From Chlamydiales bacterium STE3 (GTDB lineage Bacteria > Chlamydiota > Chlamydiia > Chlamydiales > Parachlamydiaceae), in NCBI GenBank assembly GCA_011125455.1, contig VKHO01000025.1:62001-126000 (forward strand): a stretch of DNA of 64,000 bases. The letters are read 5' to 3'. Below the pieces are notes generated by a model that saw only the letters and a program-made list of their open reading frames with translations, was not told the DNA's origin and made no database searches. Shown piece after piece: positions 33,441 to 43,051 of the stretch (its first letter is position 1; every line of letters starts with the position of its first letter). Made by a program: the position numbers and the translations under genes.

Positions 33441-33709
33441 AGCTCCTTAAAACTCCATAGGTTTGTTTTAAAGGAGGGAAAATTCATCTACATGCAAGTG
33501 CCAAAAATAGCTTAAAGTAAAGAACTTTTACATAAAAAATGGCGCAATCGTGAGAAAAAAAATGGCATCCTAGGTCGATAACACTGGGGTAGCAGATATT
33601 TCTATTCCTTTTTTTAAAATAAATCGTCAATCATCACGTTTTAAAAAAACTGCTATTTTGCTAGTCTGCCAATAGACTTACTTAATAAAACCCTTAATTT
33701 AAGTAGCGC

Positions 33710-35542
33710 ATGGAAGAAGATCCTTTCCACTATTATAAAGAAATTTACGATACGGTCATCCCTGATCTTGACTATTACCTTAGACAGATTGATTGCAGAG
33801 ATGGGTGTCCTGTCAACACGGATCCTCGGGGATACATGATCGCATTGCATGCCGGAAATTACCTGGAAGGCTATAAAATTGCGCGGGGGCCCAACCCTTT
33901 TGCCTCAATTTGCGGTATGATTTGCGGAGCGCCTTGCGAAACAACCTGTCGCCGCGATAGGGTGGACAAAACATTGACAATTAGAGCACAAAAAAGATTT
34001 TTAGATGAGTGGTTTGGGCTAAGCAGAGAAGCGCATATCAAATCATTGGAAATGAGCTACGCTAGAGGCTCTGTTCACCCCACCCCTAATGGCCTAAGGG
34101 TAGCTTGTGTCGGTGCTGGGGTGGCTTCAATGACAGTTGCGCACGATCTCTTGCGTTTAGGATATGCAGTCGATATCTATGAAATGATGCGCATCCCGGG
34201 AGGAATGCTGACGTACGGCGTTCCCACCTATCGCTTAAAAAATGAGATTGCTATCAATGAATGCGCAGCCATTGAATACTTGGGTGCCAAAATTCATTAC
34301 AATATAAAAGTGGGTCAGGATATCACTCTAACCGAATTGCAGGAACAATATAACGCGGTATTTATCGGAGTTGGTTTATGGAAATCAAGAGAGCTTCCTA
34401 TACCAGGAGCAGATGAGCCGGATATCATAAGAGGCATCGAGTACCTACGTGTCCGCTGTGTCGAAGAACGTTGGAAAATTGGAGAAAACATCATTGTGAT
34501 CGGAGGAGGAAATGTAGCTTTCGACGTTGCTAGAACCTCCGTTCGCAATGGGGCCAAAAAAGTAACCATGGTTTGTTTAGAATCACGAGACGAGCAGACA
34601 GCCGATGAATTTGAGATCGAAGATGGCCGTGAAGAGGGAGTGAGCGTTATCAACCGCGTAGGGCCTCTTGCTGTTATTCGCGATGCAGAAGGCAAAGTTA
34701 CTGGGTTAAAGGTTCAAAAAATCTATTCCCTCTTCGATCATACAGGAAGATTTGCCCCCCAATTTATTCCTGAATCCGAATACATCATCCCTTGCGACAC
34801 GATTGCTTTAGCGATTGGGCAGTCCATCGATGGGAGTTTATTTAACGGGTGGGGTAAAAGGAATGAGCTGGTGATCGATCGTGGCATCATTAAGACAGAA
34901 CGTGGTACGGGCAGGACAACCGTGAAAGGGGTTTATGCTGGAGGTGACGCTGCTTTCGGTCCGGCTCTCTTTATCACTGCAATAAGGCATGGGCAAGATG
35001 CAGCTAAAGCCATTGACAGCGACTTAAGAGGAACAAGGCCCTATCAAGAATTTGTCGCAGAGTGGACAGAGCTGAACCCCATGCGAGATAAAACTTATCT
35101 TCGCACGAAATGGGCGCTTCCAAGTATGCAGCCGCCGGATGTGCGTATTCATAACGAAAACATGGTAGAAAATAACTACACCCTCGAAGAGGCTCATGAA
35201 CAGGCAAACCGCTGCTTACAATGCCACGTAAACCCCGTTTTTGATGGTGCACTTTGTATTAAATGCAATGGCTGCGTTGATGTTTGCCCTTGCAATTGCT
35301 TAAAGCAGGTTCCCATTAGCAAGTTAAATCTTGATGTTGGCGTAGGACACGTACGCACAGCCGTCGACAACTACTATGGAGTGAATTCGATTCAATTGCC
35401 CGACGATGAATTGGAGCTCATGGGGACAGCGATGCTAAAAGATGAGGATCTCTGCATTCGTTGTGGGCTTTGTGCTGAAAAGTGCCCTACGCAAGCTGTG
35501 ACGATGGATGCTATGAATTACTCTTTCCGCTGGATAGGATAA
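33710..35542 (+). CDS. GltD-like NAD(P)H oxidoreductase with ferredoxin domain
   Basis: 610 residues, related to the small subunit of glutamate synthase. The Cys-rich N-terminal part (DCRDGCPVNTD, then CGMICGAPCETTCRR) binds iron-sulfur clusters. FAD binding is GAGVASMTVAHDLL, and NAD(P) binding is GGGNVAFDVARTSV. The C terminus has two complete [4Fe-4S] ferredoxin motifs (CIKCNGCVDVCP and CIRCGLCAEKCP). No glutamate synthase large subunit is nearby. As first gene of the bc/cbb3 cluster, it probably exchanges electrons between NAD(P)H and the membrane quinol complex, as suggested for similar genes beside bc complexes in other bacteria. Direction of flow is unknown. Confidence 0.92.
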   Translation: MEEDPFHYYKEIYDTVIPDLDYYLRQIDCRDGCPVNTDPRGYMIALHAGNYLEGYKIARGPNPFASICGMICGAPCETTCRRDRVDKTLTIRAQKRFLDEWFGLSREAHIKSLEMSYARGSVHPTPNGLRVACVGAGVASMTVAHDLLRLGYAVDIYEMMRIPGGMLTYGVPTYRLKNEIAINECAAIEYLGAKIHYNIKVGQDITLTELQEQYNAVFIGVGLWKSRELPIPGADEPDIIRGIEYLRVRCVEERWKIGENIIVIGGGNVAFDVARTSVRNGAKKVTMVCLESRDEQTADEFEIEDGREEGVSVINRVGPLAVIRDAEGKVTGLKVQKIYSLFDHTGRFAPQFIPESEYIIPCDTIALAIGQSIDGSLFNGWGKRNELVIDRGIIKTERGTGRTTVKGVYAGGDAAFGPALFITAIRHGQDAAKAIDSDLRGTRPYQEFVAEWTELNPMRDKTYLRTKWALPSMQPPDVRIHNENMVENNYTLEEAHEQANRCLQCHVNPVFDGALCIKCNGCVDVCPCNCLKQVPISKLNLDVGVGHVRTAVDNYYGVNSIQLPDDELELMGTAMLKDEDLCIRCGLCAEKCPTQAVTMDAMNYSFRWIG

Positions 35543-35685
35543 TGTTTTGGTACTTAAGCAGTTCCATTGCTATGGGGATCGCTTTTTTGTTGATTTATCT
35601 GTATTACTTGCATAAAGGGCAATTTGAAGAATCTGAAGATGTGAAATTTCAAATATTTCGCGATGAAGAAAATGAGAACCACTGA
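35542..35685 (+). CDS. CcoS-like single-span peptide
   Basis: A 47-residue peptide starting at the ATG that overlaps the previous stop (TAATG). One membrane helix (residues 4-22) is followed by [19 protein letters not shown], which strongly resembles the GQFDDLE...RILFDDE tail of CcoS, a cbb3 oxidase assembly factor. It sits before the Rieske gene rather than with CcoNO. Its tail also resembles that of the small peptide at 44.2 kb. Confidence 0.8.
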   Translation: MFWYLSSSIAMGIAFLLIYLYYLHKGQFEESEDVKFQIFRDEENENH

Positions 35686-35696
35686 ATGGAGAGAAG

Positions 35697-36209
35697 ATGC
35701 CTAAATACCGTAATTCTTTAAATGTCGATCCCGACGATAAAGATCCTATGATTACTAGAAGATCTTTTTTAGCCTTAATGGGTGTCGGGGCTTGCGTATT
35801 AGGGGTGGGAGGATTAGCCAATGCCTCCTTTTTAGGATTTTTATACCCTAATGCGATGAAAGTTCCTCCCAGTCTTTTTTCAATAGGACGTCCAGAAGAC
35901 GTTCTTTCGCGTACGGGGAAAATTTTTAATCCAAAACAAAAAGTTTTCATTGAAGCGGAAGGAGGAAAAGTCCGTGTGCAGACAGCTGTTTGTACCCATT
36001 TAGGATGTACCGTAAATATGGTGGAGACGGGTTATTCCTGCCCCTGCCATGGCTCAACCTATGATCAACATGGTTTGAATACAGGAGGACCAGCTCCTCT
36101 TCCCTTAGTTTATTTTAAAGTGTTTAAAGGAGCTTCCGGGGACATTATGGTTGATAAAGCGAACACAACACTTGACTGGGATGCTGCTTGGTATTCCCCC
36201 ACAATATAG
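35697..36209 (+). CDS. Rieske [2Fe-2S] protein with twin-arginine signal
   Basis: A 170-residue electron-transfer subunit of a cytochrome bc/b6f-type complex. The N-terminal segment has a twin-arginine motif ([17 protein letters not shown]) serving as Tat signal and membrane anchor. Cluster-binding motifs are CTHLGC (near residue 100) and CPCHGS (near residue 118), giving two Cys and two His ligands, with the disulfide Cys pair also present. The AGGAG-type ribosome-binding site and the following cytochrome b gene are close. Export would need the Tat system encoded at 3.4-4.5 kb. Confidence 0.95.
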   Translation: MPKYRNSLNVDPDDKDPMITRRSFLALMGVGACVLGVGGLANASFLGFLYPNAMKVPPSLFSIGRPEDVLSRTGKIFNPKQKVFIEAEGGKVRVQTAVCTHLGCTVNMVETGYSCPCHGSTYDQHGLNTGGPAPLPLVYFKVFKGASGDIMVDKANTTLDWDAAWYSPTI

Positions 36210-36218
36210 GAGTAGGTA

Positions 36219-37544
36219 ATGGCTGTTTTTGGAGGTAAACCGAGAGAGAGTTGGGGAGAGTATTTAGTCAATCTTCCTTCCCTCATTGTGCGATCAATTT
36301 TTCGCCATAATTATCCGAACAATGACGTGGATCGCTCTGAAATCGTCTTTAAAAACTTTTTTCTTCACTTCCACCCGGTAAAATGCCACAAGCATTCGTT
36401 GGATCCTTTCTATACATTAGGCCTTGGCACAATTACGACAAGCTTATTTATGCTCCTGGTTTTCACGGGGATCATTCTTATGTTTTATTATATTCCTGCT
36501 GAAGATCGCGCTTACGATATTATGAAAGATTGGCAGGACACAACTCCTTTTGCCATGATGTACCGTAACATGCACCGTTGGTCTGCCCATATGATGGTGT
36601 TGTTTGTCTTTTTGCACATGTCAAGGGTGTTTTATACGGCAGGTTATAAGGGGACGCGACGCTTTAATTGGGTAATTGGCGTGATCTTAATGGTATTGAC
36701 TCTTCTCCTCTCCTTTACAGGCTATTTGTTGCCATGGGATCAGCTCGCTTTTTGGGCGATCACTGTTGGTAGTAATATAGCAGGTTATGTCCCCAACATT
36801 CCAGGATTTGAGTACAACATCAATCGCGTCATGCTCTTGGCTTCTACCACTGTTGGCCAAGATGCTTTAATTCGCTTTTATGTGCTTCATGTTGCCTTCC
36901 TCCCATTGATTACAGGGACGCTGATTGGAGTGCATTTTTGGAGAATCCGTAAAGATGGAGGCCTTTCCAGGCCACCAGAAAGGTTTCGCCCCGACCCTTA
37001 CCGCGTAGTTCAAAGATCAGATACAAAAGAAAGCTTTGCTCCTGGTGTCAAGAGAACCTACGGCCTGATGGAGCTTGTGAGAGGCACTTCGCCCACTGTA
37101 GATAAAGGACCTTATAATTATGTTTTTACCTGGCCACATCTTCTTCGTGCCGAAATGCTTGTTTTTATGCTGACAACGATTCTCATTTTAGGATTGTCAT
37201 TTATTGATGCTCCACTTGAGGAGCCAGCGAATCCAAGCAAACCGCCAAACCCTTCTAAAGCTCCCTGGTACTTTTTAGGGTTGCAGGAATTGGTAGCTTA
37301 CAATGCATTTTGGGGTGGTGTGGCAATACCTGGCGCCATTGTTTTAGGCCTTATGGCTATTCCCTATCTCGATCGCAATCCCCACGGTGAAGGTGTCTGG
37401 TTCCATAGGAGCCGCTACTTAGCCATTTTCCTCTACACAGCTTTCATGACGTGGCAGGGGATATTGATTATCGTAGGAACCTACTTTAGAGGGGCTAATT
37501 GGGGATGGGTCTGGCCTTGGACGGAAAATTTTGCTAGGCATTAA
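36219..37544 (+). CDS. Cytochrome b subunit of a bc/b6f-type complex
   Basis: A 441-residue, roughly eight-helix membrane protein that oxidises quinol. It contains both parts in one chain: the b6-like N-terminal half with heme-ligand histidines (NMHRWSAHMMV and HVAFLPLITGTLIGVHFW regions) and the subunit-IV-like half with PWYFLGLQELVAY, equivalent to the PEWY quinol-oxidation motif. GYLLPWDQLAFWA marks the Qo-site loop. It is preceded by Rieske and followed by the giant cytochrome c, replacing a normal c1 subunit. Confidence 0.94.
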   Translation: MAVFGGKPRESWGEYLVNLPSLIVRSIFRHNYPNNDVDRSEIVFKNFFLHFHPVKCHKHSLDPFYTLGLGTITTSLFMLLVFTGIILMFYYIPAEDRAYDIMKDWQDTTPFAMMYRNMHRWSAHMMVLFVFLHMSRVFYTAGYKGTRRFNWVIGVILMVLTLLLSFTGYLLPWDQLAFWAITVGSNIAGYVPNIPGFEYNINRVMLLASTTVGQDALIRFYVLHVAFLPLITGTLIGVHFWRIRKDGGLSRPPERFRPDPYRVVQRSDTKESFAPGVKRTYGLMELVRGTSPTVDKGPYNYVFTWPHLLRAEMLVFMLTTILILGLSFIDAPLEEPANPSKPPNPSKAPWYFLGLQELVAYNAFWGGVAIPGAIVLGLMAIPYLDRNPHGEGVWFHRSRYLAIFLYTAFMTWQGILIIVGTYFRGANWGWVWPWTENFARH

Positions 37545-37555
37545 GGAATAACTAT

Positions 37556-40500
37556 ATGAAGGCATCGCGTGTCCAAACACTGTTAATAAGTTCAGGAGTT
37601 GTGGCTTCAGCACTTCTAGGGATTTTTTTCTTACGGGAAATTTCTCCAGAATACCGCATTTATCAAGATGACTATATTGCTCTAGAGAATTTTCGCTCAA
37701 CCTATACGAATGAACCTCCTCCGCCCTTTAAAATCGGTGTAAAGCAAGTTGTTTTGGAAAAGGAAAATAAGGGCCCCGCAGAGATTGACCGCTGCATTTC
37801 TTGCCATGTCGCTTTGCAAATCGAAGACTTTTCGCCAACAAAATTAGCCAAAGATATCAATGGGAATACTATTTACGATGCTCTCGGATTTCCTAAAAAA
37901 GAGGAAAATCCCAACTACATTTGGAGAAAACTTGAGGATAGCATCAAAGAACTTACAAATCCTGACATCAATGCGCGACTAGAAGCAGAAGGCAAAGTGC
38001 ACCAAGTGAAAGAAAATTTACGGCTTGCTAAGAGTTATGAAGCGCTTAAAGTGGCTAAAGTGGGGGATTATGAATATGCCGTAGAAAAAGTTTTAAGCAT
38101 GCACCCCCTAATGGGTAGAGAAACAAGGCCTTTCGAATACCATCCAATTGAAGAATATGGTTGTACATCCTGCCATGGGGGAAATGGCAGAGGCCTTGTG
38201 ACTGATCGCGCTCATGGACCTGTATTTGATGAGCAGTATGAACCTGAGTTTCAAGGGTACCGTCCTCAATTCTTAGAATCTGATCCCGATAATGATCCAC
38301 GTTTTTCAAAAGTTTTTAATGATAAACCTGGCCATCGTCTTTTGTTTCAAACAAATCCGCTCTATGTGGGGTCTTTAATTCAAGCCAAATGCATGCAATG
38401 CCACAAAGATGCCGAAAGCTCTTTAAAAGGGGCAAGCAATACAGCTGAAAGAATTCTGAATCGCAATGAAACAGAGGCATTGGGTATTGTCAAAGCCTTT
38501 GAACTCGAAAAACAGGCTGTCCTTAGCCTTGTTACATTGAAAAAGTTGGTCGATCAAATAGGTTTTGAGAAGGCGTTAAAAAAATTGGAGGTAGAGAGTG
38601 AAAATTACACGCTTCCTCCTCTCAGAAGAGAACAGAGTGTTCTGCAACTTAAATACCTAAAAAGCGTTCGAGCTGAAAATGTGAATGAAGAAATTCTTCA
38701 AAAACTAGAGAAAAGTTTTGGATCAAAAAAACTGGCAGAAGATTTTGTCCATCAACTAGACACCAATCAAGCTGATGAGAGTATAACTCGGTTTATCCAA
38801 AAGACTGCACAAGACCAAGAGGCAAAGGGAACTCTCTATCAAAAAGAAACGTCCATGCAACTCAATGCCTCGATTTTACGTCATATTCAGGATGTCAAGC
38901 AATCCTTCAAAGAAGCTGTCAATGATGACCGAGCGATAGGAAGTATTCAAACGGATGTCGATCGCCTTACAGAAGGCTATCACTTGGGTAAAAATCTTTT
39001 TCTCTCGCAATCTTGTTATGCCTGTCATCGTATTGCCGGTTATACGAGAGGTGGAGTAGGCCCTGAACTCACATTAGCTGGAGAAACTTATCCTTGGTAT
39101 CTCAAGCAAAAAATTTCTTACCCTCAATTTGATCTCCATAACTCTACAATGCCCAACTATCGGCTGGATCACGATGAATTAGAAGATTTGGTGACATTCC
39201 TATTGGCCCAAAACGGACCTGGGAAAAAACAATCAAACGTCAACTACAAAACAGAGATAACGGAGTGGGAAGCTGGAAAAAAAATGGCTTGGGAAGAGCC
39301 TGTAACACCTGCAAAAATTCATGATGTGCGTTACGGAATGACCGTCTTTGCGGTCGAGGGGTGTGCTGCATGTCACAGATTGAAAGGTTATGAATCGAAT
39401 GTCGGTTTTGCTATTGAGAAAAACAAGCCTTCTTTTGACGTTCTTTATCAAGAGCATCAGTGGTTTCAACAGCTATTTCCCGAGTTTATTAGAGGGACGG
39501 CTATTGTCGACACTTTAAAAAAGCACGCTAAGGAGATTAACGAGCGTATTGTAAGTGACGTTAGAGAGGGGAGTCTTCTCGAAGAAATAGAAGAAAGGCA
39601 TCCTGATACAATCGATTCCTTCTACACCGATTTTAAATTTGCCTCTCGGGCTCAAAATCATCACTTTAAGACATTAATTAAACAGGAAAAAGATGAAAAA
39701 AAGCGGGAGTTGCTTACTCAAGAGCTAAAGGAGTGGAAAGAACTCGTTCGTCGCGTATTGATGGTTTACATTCAAGAATATGGTTTGGGAAGGATGATTT
39801 GCCCGAAACCTAACTGGTCAGGGATCTACCATTCTGACCAATGGTTGATGGAGCATTTTCGCAACCCAACGTCTCACGTACCCCGTTCCATCATGCCCGT
39901 GTTTCCTTTTGACGATACGAAATTCTACGCTTTAACTTATATGCTTGGAAGAGTCGCTAAAGAAAACAACAAGCAGGATAGGCAAGTTTGGAAGCATTTT
40001 GGATTTAAACCGGAGATTGCCTTTCAAAAGTATTGCTCTCAATGTCATGGAGAACACCTTTTTGGAAATGGTCCTATTGCAGAATGGATTTATCCGATTC
40101 CTAAAAATCTACGAAAAGCCGATTTCTTAAGAAATCTCACGAAGGAAAATGCCTTTCAATCCATTATGCATGGTGTGAAAGGGACTCCGATGCCTCCTTG
40201 GGGAGAGCTCGGAAAAGATAAATCTTTTGAGAATAATGAGCCCATTTTGACCGCTCAGGAAGTTACGCAACTTGTCGACTGGCTGTTTTCCTCTTTACCA
40301 GGAGGCACTGTTATCCGAGGTACACAGGATATACCAAAATGGCAATACGAACCGGAAGATGTCCTTAGAGAATTACGCCAGGAAGGGAGCGAGCTAAAAG
40401 GGAACGAAGAAAGTAGTATTCATTCTTTTTTAAATCCTTTGGGTAATGAGCAATTCCTTGTCTCCCTAAAGCCTATTGTCGGTGCTGTTTCTTCTTTTTC

Positions 40501-41578
40501 TCCCATAAAGGTAGAAGATGTATTTGATATTGTCCAAGAACCCTCAATTGATGGTGATAAGTCCTCTTACTACATTAAAAAAAAGTTTTACACGCCAGCC
40601 AACCTTCTTGAGGGACAACGTCTATTTTATGAAAATTGTGCTCCCTGCCATGGAAGAGAGGCCGATGGTGCAGGACTTCGCGCAGAAGCGATGCACGATG
40701 CTAAGCCGCGCATGTTGACCAACCTAGATTGGTTACAAACAAGAGATGACTTGCGGTTATTGCGTTCTATTAAATATGGTGTTCCAGGTACCTCCATGAC
40801 CCCTTGGGGAGATCAGACAAGTTCTTTGCAAAGATTACAGCTTGTGATGTTTATCCGTTCGCTAACTCAAGCTCAAGAAGAAAAAAACAGCTTTTCAAGA
40901 GTTATTTATCGCACTTTTGATAATGCAGAATTTTTAGTGGAAAGAGCTAGAGTAGAAGAGTTTTCTAAGTTAGCTAATCTACAAAAAGAGTATTTTGCTA
41001 TACGTCAATTACGTGAAGAGTTAGATCGAAATGTGTTAGCTGGATTAGCTGATGCTCAAAAAGCTATGGAAGCTTACCAAAAAGAGCTTGAAGCCGGTGC
41101 CAGTCTCGAAATGAAAGAAAAATCTGATCAGCTCTATCAAGAGCTAAGAAAAAAAATCAAACAAGAAAAAGATCTTTATGTAGCTTCCGGGATGGGCTTT
41201 ATGGTATTGAGCTCAGATGAGGGTTTAGTGAATCTTTTTCTTCAAATGATTGCTATGAATGAAAATCGCTATGTCATGAATGACCACAGGTTGCTTTGGA
41301 GCAATAAAAACTTTAGCCTTGATGCTTTTACATCTTTAAAAGATAAAATTTTAAATCACCTGGAAAAGATGATAGCGGAAGAGGAGGGTCAAAAAATGCT
41401 CTTGGAAGGGAAAGTGTACTCCTCAGAAACAGTAAAGACTCTTAGGGAGATTGGCTCAAAAATCTCTTCAATTAAAAAACAGAAAGCGCGGTTCCTCAGC
41501 AATTTGACAGAATCTTTAACATTAATGCAAGGGCAGAAAGATTTGCTAGAAGCTATCAATAATCCTAAGACGCAATAA
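37556..41578 (+). CDS. Large multiheme cytochrome c (seven CxxCH motifs)
   Basis: 1340 residues, with an uncleaved-signal-like anchor at residues 9-26 (LLISSGVVASALLGIFF). Heme-binding motifs occur at about residues 80 (CISCH), 203 (CTSCH), 279 (CMQCH), 487 (CYACH), 603 (CAACH), 827 (CSQCH) and 1028 (CAPCH). The last four are class I cytochrome domains with likely Met ligands (STMPNY, IMPVF, TPMPPWG, TSMTPWG). Long charged coiled-coil-like stretches separate the heme groups and fill residues about 1100-1340. Located between cytochrome b and CcoN, it probably carries electrons from the Rieske centre to the oxidase, replacing c1 and CcoP. Confidence 0.92.
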   Translation: MKASRVQTLLISSGVVASALLGIFFLREISPEYRIYQDDYIALENFRSTYTNEPPPPFKIGVKQVVLEKENKGPAEIDRCISCHVALQIEDFSPTKLAKDINGNTIYDALGFPKKEENPNYIWRKLEDSIKELTNPDINARLEAEGKVHQVKENLRLAKSYEALKVAKVGDYEYAVEKVLSMHPLMGRETRPFEYHPIEEYGCTSCHGGNGRGLVTDRAHGPVFDEQYEPEFQGYRPQFLESDPDNDPRFSKVFNDKPGHRLLFQTNPLYVGSLIQAKCMQCHKDAESSLKGASNTAERILNRNETEALGIVKAFELEKQAVLSLVTLKKLVDQIGFEKALKKLEVESENYTLPPLRREQSVLQLKYLKSVRAENVNEEILQKLEKSFGSKKLAEDFVHQLDTNQADESITRFIQKTAQDQEAKGTLYQKETSMQLNASILRHIQDVKQSFKEAVNDDRAIGSIQTDVDRLTEGYHLGKNLFLSQSCYACHRIAGYTRGGVGPELTLAGETYPWYLKQKISYPQFDLHNSTMPNYRLDHDELEDLVTFLLAQNGPGKKQSNVNYKTEITEWEAGKKMAWEEPVTPAKIHDVRYGMTVFAVEGCAACHRLKGYESNVGFAIEKNKPSFDVLYQEHQWFQQLFPEFIRGTAIVDTLKKHAKEINERIVSDVREGSLLEEIEERHPDTIDSFYTDFKFASRAQNHHFKTLIKQEKDEKKRELLTQELKEWKELVRRVLMVYIQEYGLGRMICPKPNWSGIYHSDQWLMEHFRNPTSHVPRSIMPVFPFDDTKFYALTYMLGRVAKENNKQDRQVWKHFGFKPEIAFQKYCSQCHGEHLFGNGPIAEWIYPIPKNLRKADFLRNLTKENAFQSIMHGVKGTPMPPWGELGKDKSFENNEPILTAQEVTQLVDWLFSSLPGGTVIRGTQDIPKWQYEPEDVLRELRQEGSELKGNEESSIHSFLNPLGNEQFLVSLKPIVGAVSSFSPIKVEDVFDIVQEPSIDGDKSSYYIKKKFYTPANLLEGQRLFYENCAPCHGREADGAGLRAEAMHDAKPRMLTNLDWLQTRDDLRLLRSIKYGVPGTSMTPWGDQTSSLQRLQLVMFIRSLTQAQEEKNSFSRVIYRTFDNAEFLVERARVEEFSKLANLQKEYFAIRQLREELDRNVLAGLADAQKAMEAYQKELEAGASLEMKEKSDQLYQELRKKIKQEKDLYVASGMGFMVLSSDEGLVNLFLQMIAMNENRYVMNDHRLLWSNKNFSLDAFTSLKDKILNHLEKMIAEEEGQKMLLEGKVYSSETVKTLREIGSKISSIKKQKARFLSNLTESLTLMQGQKDLLEAINNPKTQ

Positions 41579-41590
41579 GGAGCGAAAATT

Positions 41591-43051
41591 TTGAACACTG
41601 CAGTGGTAAAACAACCCATCATTTTTAATGATCTGCCCGCTAAATGGATGATTTATCCTTCTATTTTATTTATGGTCATCGGCATGGCATTCGGAGTGTT
41701 CATTTCCTTCAATGCTTTCATCTTTCCCGATTATTTTTCGGGCGAATACATTACTTTTGGGCGGCTACGTCCTGTCCATGTTGGCCATGTGACGATGTTG
41801 TGGCTCATTTCCGCTGACATTGGATTATTTTATTATATGGTCCCACGTCTTTGTGGTGTTCCCCTGTGGAGTCAAAAGCTCGCGTACGTTTCCATCGCTC
41901 TCTGGTGGTTTGGTTTAATTCTCGGTACCTATTCCTACCCTTGGGGAACAAATTTTGGTTGGGAATACGCTGAATTACCCACTTACCTGGGACGGATTCC
42001 TGTCAAAATGATTTTCACTATAGCATTTATCCTCACTTCATTTAACTTTTACGCAACGATTGTGACAAGACGTTATGAGAAAATGTATGTCTCCTTATGG
42101 TATGTTATGGGCACACTATTTTGGACAGCTTTCACTTGGATTGTGGGTAGCTATGCCATTTACTGGGTTGCTGGAGGGATTTCTAGAGTCAATGTCAACT
42201 TCTTCTACGTTCACAACCTAGTAGGGTTGATTTTTACTCCTATGGGTTTAGCAATTGCCTACTATGCCTTGCCAAAGCTTGCTAACGTGCCCATCTACAG
42301 TCACCGTCTTTCCATGATCGGTTTTTGGTCCATTGCTTTCTTCTATGCATGGATAGGAGCACACCATATCATCCATGGCCCTATGTCACAATGGCTACAA
42401 ACCCTTTCTATCGTTTTTTCTCTTTGGCTTTTCATTCCTGTTTGGACGGTCGTCACCAACCTCTTTGCGACACTTAAAGGCAACTGGCAGGTTTACAATC
42501 GCAACGCGGGCATTCGCTTTTTAGAAATGGGGGTCATTTTTTATCTGATCACTTGCATTCAAGGCCCTCTCATGGCCTTGCGCAATGTTAATGAGATCAC
42601 ATCCAAAACGGATTGGGTAATCGGCCATGCCCACGTTTCCATTTATGCGACATTTACTTTTTTCGCGATTGCTGGAATTTACCAGGCATTGCCTCAACTA
42701 ACAAAAAAGCCTCTTTGGTCAAAGAGCTTGGCTGATTGGCATTTTTCTTTAAATTTATTTGGCAGTGTTCTTTTCATTTTACCTCTTTGGATTGGAGGTT
42801 TTTTACAAGGAATGATGTGGGCTGATTGGGCATCGGGAACAACTTACGCTGAATTTCACAACAACCTTACGCTGCGACCTTTTCTCGATACCGTTGCCGA
42901 TATGCATACCTGGTGGCTCATGCGTTCCATTGGAGGCACAATTATTTTGATTGGTAATATGTTGTTTGCTTTGAATGTTTATAACACCATCATCTTGCCA
43001 GCAAGTGAAGAGGATTCTTCCATCTCTAAAGAGGCTAGAGCAGTATCATGA
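41591..43051 (+). CDS. ccoN: cbb3-type cytochrome oxidase subunit I
   Basis: 486 residues and about twelve membrane helices. The catalytic subunit reduces O2 at the heme b3-CuB centre. Heme/copper ligands are visible in RPVHVGHVTMLWL (low-spin heme His), VHNLVGLIFTP, GAHHIIHGP (CuB pair) and IGHAHVSIYATF (heme b3 and b ligands). The start is TTG, supported by AAGGAG 8 bases upstream and by the distance to the previous stop. The next gene overlaps by 4 bases. Confidence 0.95.
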   Translation: MNTAVVKQPIIFNDLPAKWMIYPSILFMVIGMAFGVFISFNAFIFPDYFSGEYITFGRLRPVHVGHVTMLWLISADIGLFYYMVPRLCGVPLWSQKLAYVSIALWWFGLILGTYSYPWGTNFGWEYAELPTYLGRIPVKMIFTIAFILTSFNFYATIVTRRYEKMYVSLWYVMGTLFWTAFTWIVGSYAIYWVAGGISRVNVNFFYVHNLVGLIFTPMGLAIAYYALPKLANVPIYSHRLSMIGFWSIAFFYAWIGAHHIIHGPMSQWLQTLSIVFSLWLFIPVWTVVTNLFATLKGNWQVYNRNAGIRFLEMGVIFYLITCIQGPLMALRNVNEITSKTDWVIGHAHVSIYATFTFFAIAGIYQALPQLTKKPLWSKSLADWHFSLNLFGSVLFILPLWIGGFLQGMMWADWASGTTYAEFHNNLTLRPFLDTVADMHTWWLMRSIGGTIILIGNMLFALNVYNTIILPASEEDSSISKEARAVS

